Positions 60,531 to 64,000 of a stretch of 64,000 nt of DNA are shown piece after piece. The position numbers and the translations under genes are program-made. Numbering within the stretch: the stretch's first letter is position 1; every line of letters starts with the position of its first letter. Source of the DNA: Akkermansia muciniphila (GTDB lineage: Bacteria; Verrucomicrobiota; Verrucomicrobiia; Verrucomicrobiales; Akkermansiaceae). The notes below the pieces were generated by a model, which was not told the origin of the DNA, did not search any database, and saw only the letters and a program-made list of their open reading frames with translations. Where the stretch lies: NCBI RefSeq assembly GCF_018709685.1, contig NZ_JABDHQ010000003.1:62001-126000 (forward strand). The letters run 5' to 3'.

Positions 60531-61058
60531 GTGAATAACAATTCTTCCATTCTTTTCGGCCTTTTTGATGAATTTCTTTGGATCCGGTGTTCCGGACGGG
60601 GAAGTTTTGCCAACAGCCCCACCGTCAAATCCCTGGGGGATGACTACATCGCTTCCGGAGGGCGCCTGATCGTCATTGACCTGGAAACCTGTTCCGGGAT
60701 TGACTCCACCTTCATGGGAACTCTTGCGGGGCTGTCGCGCAGGCTGCTTCCCATCGGCGGAGCCGTGCAGATCGCCTCCCCCAGCGAACGCTGCCTGTGC
60801 GCGCTGGAAAGCCTAGGGCTGGACGCCCTGCTCAGCATTGAGCCGCCTACGGCTCCCTGGCGGGGGAAAGTGGACCAGATACGCGCCAGCCTGAGTGCGG
60901 AGACCGCCCCCACCGTCCATCTGGACGCGAAGGACCAGACACTGCACGTCCTCAATTCCCACCTGACACTGAGCGAATTGAGTGAAGAGAACGAAGAGAA
61001 ATTCCGCAACGTGACCGACTGCCTGAAGGAGGAACTGGAACGGCAGAAGGACAAATAA
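60531..61058 (+). CDS. STAS-domain protein
   Basis: A 175-residue protein from a GTG at 60531. FLWIRCSGRGSFANSPTVKSL begins an STAS fold, LIVIDLETCSGIDSTFMGTLAGLSRRLLPIGGAVQIASPSERCLCALESLGLDALL is its core with the Asp-x-Ser/Cys-x-x-Asp-Ser-Thr pattern of anti-sigma-factor antagonists. The helical tail is Glu/Leu-rich (LTLSELSEENEEKFRNVTDCLKEELERQKDK). It may regulate an anti-sigma factor by phosphorylation of the Ser at the loop, but no kinase or sigma gene lies here. The next gene starts 17 bases downstream, probably the same operon. An ATG at 60498 is less likely. Confidence 0.78.
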   Translation: MNNNSSILFGLFDEFLWIRCSGRGSFANSPTVKSLGDDYIASGGRLIVIDLETCSGIDSTFMGTLAGLSRRLLPIGGAVQIASPSERCLCALESLGLDALLSIEPPTAPWRGKVDQIRASLSAETAPTVHLDAKDQTLHVLNSHLTLSELSEENEEKFRNVTDCLKEELERQKDK

Positions 61059-61075
61059 TCCTTCCCCCATCCCAC

Positions 61076-62446
61076 ATGGACATGCGCTCCATGGCCTCCC
61101 TGTACGGGGATGCCCTTTCCGCCGCGGAGAAGGAAGAGCCGGACGCCGTAAGGGAGAACGCCTGTTCCCTCCGTTCCGGACTTCCGGACGAACGAACGCT
61201 CCAGCTTCTGCTGCTGGAAGGGAGGTTCGGGACTTCATTTACGGATGATCTGGGCAGGGACATCCGCATTCTGGACTTTGGGGACTGGAACAAATCCGCA
61301 GGACCGGATTTCCTGAATGCCCGGATACGGATAGACGGCGCGCCGCAGTCCGGTGACATTGAACTGGACCCGGCCCCGGAAGACTGGGAACGCCACGGGC
61401 ACGGCTCCAATCCGGCCTTTAACGGGGTCATTCTGCACCTGGCCTGCGCGCCCAGCCGCCGGGAATGGTTCACCCGGAATGCCAGGCATGAACGCATACC
61501 CCTGGCCGTCATTCCTCCCGCCGCGCTGGCCCTGGCGGGAACACCGCCGGAAAAAGCGCCGGAACGCTGCTGCCGCCATGCCGGCGCGCTGGACGCCATG
61601 GCTCCGGAAGTTCTGGAAATCCTCCTTCAATCAGCGGCGGCCTACCGGTTCCGGAACAAGCACCGCCGCCATGCGGAACGCGCCGGATACGCAGGAGAGG
61701 AACAAACCCTTTTTGAAAACCTGGCGGAAACGCTGGGCTACCATGCCAACAAAACCGCCATGCGCCACCTGGCCTTGCGCGCGCCCCTGCGCGCCATCCG
61801 GGAATGCCCGGAAGCCCTTCTCTTTGGCGCGGCCGGATTCCTGATTCCCGTTCTGCCGGACTCCTGCACGCCGGAGGCAGTAGCCCACCACAAGAAGCTC
61901 TGGACGGAATGGTGGCCTCTCCGGGAACAGTTTGAACTGGCTCCGGACCGCACCTTCCCCTGGACGCTCTCCGGCAGCAGGCCGGCCAACCACCCGCAGA
62001 GGCGCGTGGGGGCTCTGGCAGTCATCACCGCAGATTTTGACACCTTCAAGCGGCTTTGCCGCCCCGGCCATGGGGATGGCCTGGCGGACTATCTTTCCTC
62101 CCTGACGCATCCTTACTGGAGCACCCATGTAACCCTGCCCTCCGCACCTTCCCCGCGCCCCATGGCCCTGATGGGGCGGGACAGAATCCAGGCCTTGATC
62201 GTCAACCACCTCCTGCCCGCGGAGGGCGGGGAACGCGCGTGGGAACATTACCTCTCCCTCAGGGCCGGACAGGCGGGAACAAAGGTGCTGGCCGTCCATC
62301 AATCCCTGCTGGGCCGCAGGCCGGACGCAAAGGCTTTTCTTGCGAAAGAATGGCACCACCAGGCGCTGCTTCAAATTCATGAAGACCTGTGCTCCCGCCG
62401 TTCGTGCCCCCTCTGCACCCTGACCGGGCGGCTGGAAAAGAAATGA
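61076..62446 (+). CDS. DUF2851-family protein
   Basis: A 456-residue protein with the DUF2851 order: ILDFGDWNKSAGPDFLNARIRIDG, the SGDIELDPAPEDWERHGHG block (acidic and His residues of a possible nuclease-like site), NPAFNGVILHLACA, then a helical second half ending in HHQALLQIHEDLCSRRSCPLCTL, with a C-x2-C pair. The family occurs in Bacteroidota and Verrucomicrobiota and has been compared with nucleases, but no function is known. It starts 17 bases after the STAS gene. Confidence 0.88.
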   Translation: MDMRSMASLYGDALSAAEKEEPDAVRENACSLRSGLPDERTLQLLLLEGRFGTSFTDDLGRDIRILDFGDWNKSAGPDFLNARIRIDGAPQSGDIELDPAPEDWERHGHGSNPAFNGVILHLACAPSRREWFTRNARHERIPLAVIPPAALALAGTPPEKAPERCCRHAGALDAMAPEVLEILLQSAAAYRFRNKHRRHAERAGYAGEEQTLFENLAETLGYHANKTAMRHLALRAPLRAIRECPEALLFGAAGFLIPVLPDSCTPEAVAHHKKLWTEWWPLREQFELAPDRTFPWTLSGSRPANHPQRRVGALAVITADFDTFKRLCRPGHGDGLADYLSSLTHPYWSTHVTLPSAPSPRPMALMGRDRIQALIVNHLLPAEGGERAWEHYLSLRAGQAGTKVLAVHQSLLGRRPDAKAFLAKEWHHQALLQIHEDLCSRRSCPLCTLTGRLEKK

Positions 62447-62512
62447 GCGCCCTTTATTTCCCCTTTCCCCGAACCAAACGCCGGTTTTTTGCCGCCACGG
62501 CGCCAGCGGAAT

Positions 62513-62548
62513 AAAAAGCTTCCAGCTCCCCAAGAGGAAGCTGGAAGC
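62513..62548 (-). terminator. Terminator of the GH95 gene
   Basis: GCTTCCAGCT (62518-62527) and AGCTGGAAGC (62539-62548) form a perfect ten-base stem; on the minus strand it is followed by TTTTTAT. It lies 50 bases after the GH95 stop and can also stop the convergent DUF2851 transcript. Confidence 0.85.
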
Positions 62549-62597
62549 CGTGAGTGTCTTTCCGCGGGAGATCATCCCGAATAATAAAACCGCTTTT

Positions 62598-64000
62598 TTA
62601 CCTGGCCGCAGTCTGCCGCGCTTCCGCAACAGGTTTCAGAGGCAGGGTCTTCACGCGAGTCATTTTTCCATTGACGCGCACGGGCACCACCTTGGGCTGG
62701 TCGGAATAAAGCTTCAGGTTGCTCACCTTGCCGTTCTTCCAGGTGAAATCCACGGTGACATTGCCGCGGGCTTTCAGCCCCTTCACGGAGCCTTCCGGCC
62801 ATGCCTCCACGGGAGAAGGCATGATGTCCAGCCCCCCGGCGTGGGACTGCACCAGCATTTCACAAATGCCGCCCACAATGCCGAAGTTGCCGTCCATCTG
62901 CATGGGCGGGTGCGTGGTGAGCATGTTCGGCAGGGTGTTATGCTTCAGAAGCCCCTGCACCATTTCATGAGCCTTGTTCCCGTCCCCCAGGCGGGCCCAC
63001 AGCGCCGTGCGCCACGGCCACGTCCAGGAACGGCGGCTGTCTCCGGTGGTGCCGCGCCATTCCAGGGAAAGGCGGGCGGCCTCCGCCAGCTTGGGTGTCT
63101 TGAGCTTGCTGATCTGGTTGCCGGGGAAGACGGCAAACAGGTGGGACGTGTGGCGGTGGTCCGTCTTGGGAATGCGGTCAATCATCCATTCCTGAAGGTT
63201 CCCTTCCTTGCCTATCTTGTTGCCGGCCAGCCTCTTCAGTTTGCCTTCCAGGCTCTTGGCCCAGGAGGCATCCTTGCCCAGAATGCGGGCCGCCTTGATC
63301 GTATTGGTAAAGAGTTCCGCAATAAGCTGCTGGTCATGCATCACGCCGTCTTCACGGGGGCCGTGTTCCGGAGACCAGCCGTTGGGGGCCACCAGGGTGC
63401 CGGCCTTCACGTCCGCCAGGTCCTTCTTCTCCTCTTCGTTCGGGTCCTTGCCGTTCGTCTTGAATCCTTCGCCCCTGGCGCCCAGTTCCTTCAAATGGTC
63501 TTCCCAGAAATGGCAAATCTCCTTCATGAGGGGATATGCCTGCTTTTCCAGATATTTCTTGTCACCGGTGAACGCGTAATGCTCCCAGATATGCAGCGCA
63601 TACCACGCCGCGCCGGGAATGTTCCACTGCCAGCCGTTGCCGCCGAAAATGTTCTGGGAGGTACGCACCGTCCAGCCGCGCACGGGCTTGCCGTCCTTGG
63701 TATTGAATCCCTTGTTGGCCTGGGAAACGTCCCGGCAGCCGGGAGCCATGGCTTCCACATAATCGATCAGCGCCTCATGGCATTCGGACAGGTTGGCGGG
63801 TTCCGCGCCCCAGTAAGCCATCTGGACATTGATGTTGTTGTGATAGTCACAGGCCCACGGCGGATTGAGATAAACATTCCAGAGCCCCTGGAGGTTGGCC
63901 GGAAGCGTGCCGGGCCGGGAACTGGACAGAAGCAGGTAACGGCCATACTGGAAAATGGTTTCTTCCAGATCGGGGTCCACCGGATTCTTCTTGTAGGCTT
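62598..64000 (-). CDS. GH95 alpha-L-fucosidase, 3' part (runs off right edge)
   Basis: The last 467 or so residues of a family GH95 enzyme. RYLLLSSSRPGTLPANLQGLWN, WACDYHNNINVQMAYWGAEPANLSECHEAL (catalytic toroid with the Asn pair), FGGNGWQWNIPGAAWYALHIWEHYAFTGD, HRHTSHLFAVFPGNQI and MQMDGNFGIVGGICEMLVQSHAGGL are family blocks. The catalytic residues of GH95 sit in this (alpha/alpha)6 barrel. It removes alpha-1,2-linked fucose from glycans such as mucin O-glycans. Any signal peptide and the N-terminal beta domain lie outside the window. The gene ends with its own terminator. Confidence 0.93.
   Translation of the reverse strand, partial: AYKKNPVDPDLEETIFQYGRYLLLSSSRPGTLPANLQGLWNVYLNPPWACDYHNNINVQMAYWGAEPANLSECHEALIDYVEAMAPGCRDVSQANKGFNTKDGKPVRGWTVRTSQNIFGGNGWQWNIPGAAWYALHIWEHYAFTGDKKYLEKQAYPLMKEICHFWEDHLKELGARGEGFKTNGKDPNEEEKKDLADVKAGTLVAPNGWSPEHGPREDGVMHDQQLIAELFTNTIKAARILGKDASWAKSLEGKLKRLAGNKIGKEGNLQEWMIDRIPKTDHRHTSHLFAVFPGNQISKLKTPKLAEAARLSLEWRGTTGDSRRSWTWPWRTALWARLGDGNKAHEMVQGLLKHNTLPNMLTTHPPMQMDGNFGIVGGICEMLVQSHAGGLDIMPSPVEAWPEGSVKGLKARGNVTVDFTWKNGKVSNLKLYSDQPKVVPVRVNGKMTRVKTLPLKPVAEARQTAAR

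Noticed and set aside
1-64000. CRISPR array
   Set aside because: No regularly spaced direct repeats and no cas genes were seen; short repeats found are operators or island-end motifs.

Overview
The window looks like a chromosomal segment of an Akkermansia-like member of the Verrucomicrobiota. This is inference from gene content: a mucin-glycan type GH95 fucosidase, three tandem squalene-cyclase-fold proteins with a membrane anchor, an H1-like basic protein, and GC-rich core genes. No database search was possible. Two core regions (about 1-7960 and 47028-64000) flank a genomic island of about 39 kb.

Left core (1-7960): the 5' part of a membrane protein, a DegT-like PLP enzyme, a PEBP-family protein, a DUF418 membrane protein, a threonine-aldolase-like enzyme and a secreted royal-jelly-like protein. 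Between them, near 4362, a plus-strand MoxR ATPase gene and a minus-strand membrane/coiled-coil gene are both cut and fused tail to tail. This is either a real inversion or deletion scar or an assembly error.

Island (about 8000-47080): it sits in a tRNA-Leu(CAG) gene. The intact tRNA is at 47028-47114 (minus) and a displaced 3' half lies at 7962-8021. A tyrosine integrase split by a frameshift sits just inside the left end, and the C-terminal stub of a second integrase sits just inside the right end. Paired TGTCCCCY motifs at both ends look like integrase arm sites. The cargo is mostly defence and toxin-antitoxin genes: (1) an AbiE-like pair whose toxin gene has an amber stop; (2) a kinase plus von Willebrand A pair of the TerY-P type; (3) a RhuM-family protein; (4) a divergent cluster with a transmembrane Ser/Thr kinase and its HTH partner facing a zinc-ribbon protein, two membrane proteins, a GYF/zinc-finger membrane protein and an ankyrin lipoprotein; (5) a tripartite HipBST module; (6) a complete type 1 BREX operon (brxA-brxB-brxC-pglX-pglZ-brxL) led by a small HTH gene and followed by an HNH nuclease gene and a GmrSD-type (DUF262/DUF1524) enzyme; (7) a DUF932 cluster of small proteins; (8) a TIGR02391-type protein; (9) a second hipBA pair.

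Three places in the island (11186, 22174 and 41348) share one promoter-plus-leader architecture: a TTGAAA-like box, exactly 17 bases, a TCAT(A/C)TAT box, then a short stem whose arms change together and a CCTGCC motif. In the third copy a strong terminator hairpin lies between promoter and gene. This family of leaders or small RNAs, and the membrane kinase/ankyrin cluster at 14.6-22.1 kb, are the best candidates for something not yet described.

Right core (47028-64000): tRNA-Leu, a TrkH-type K+ transporter, a MATE exporter, an H1-like protein, two small conserved proteins, an RsmA-Nudix fusion, GalE, three tandem toroid proteins, a STAS protein, a DUF2851 protein and the 3' part of a GH95 alpha-L-fucosidase running off the edge.
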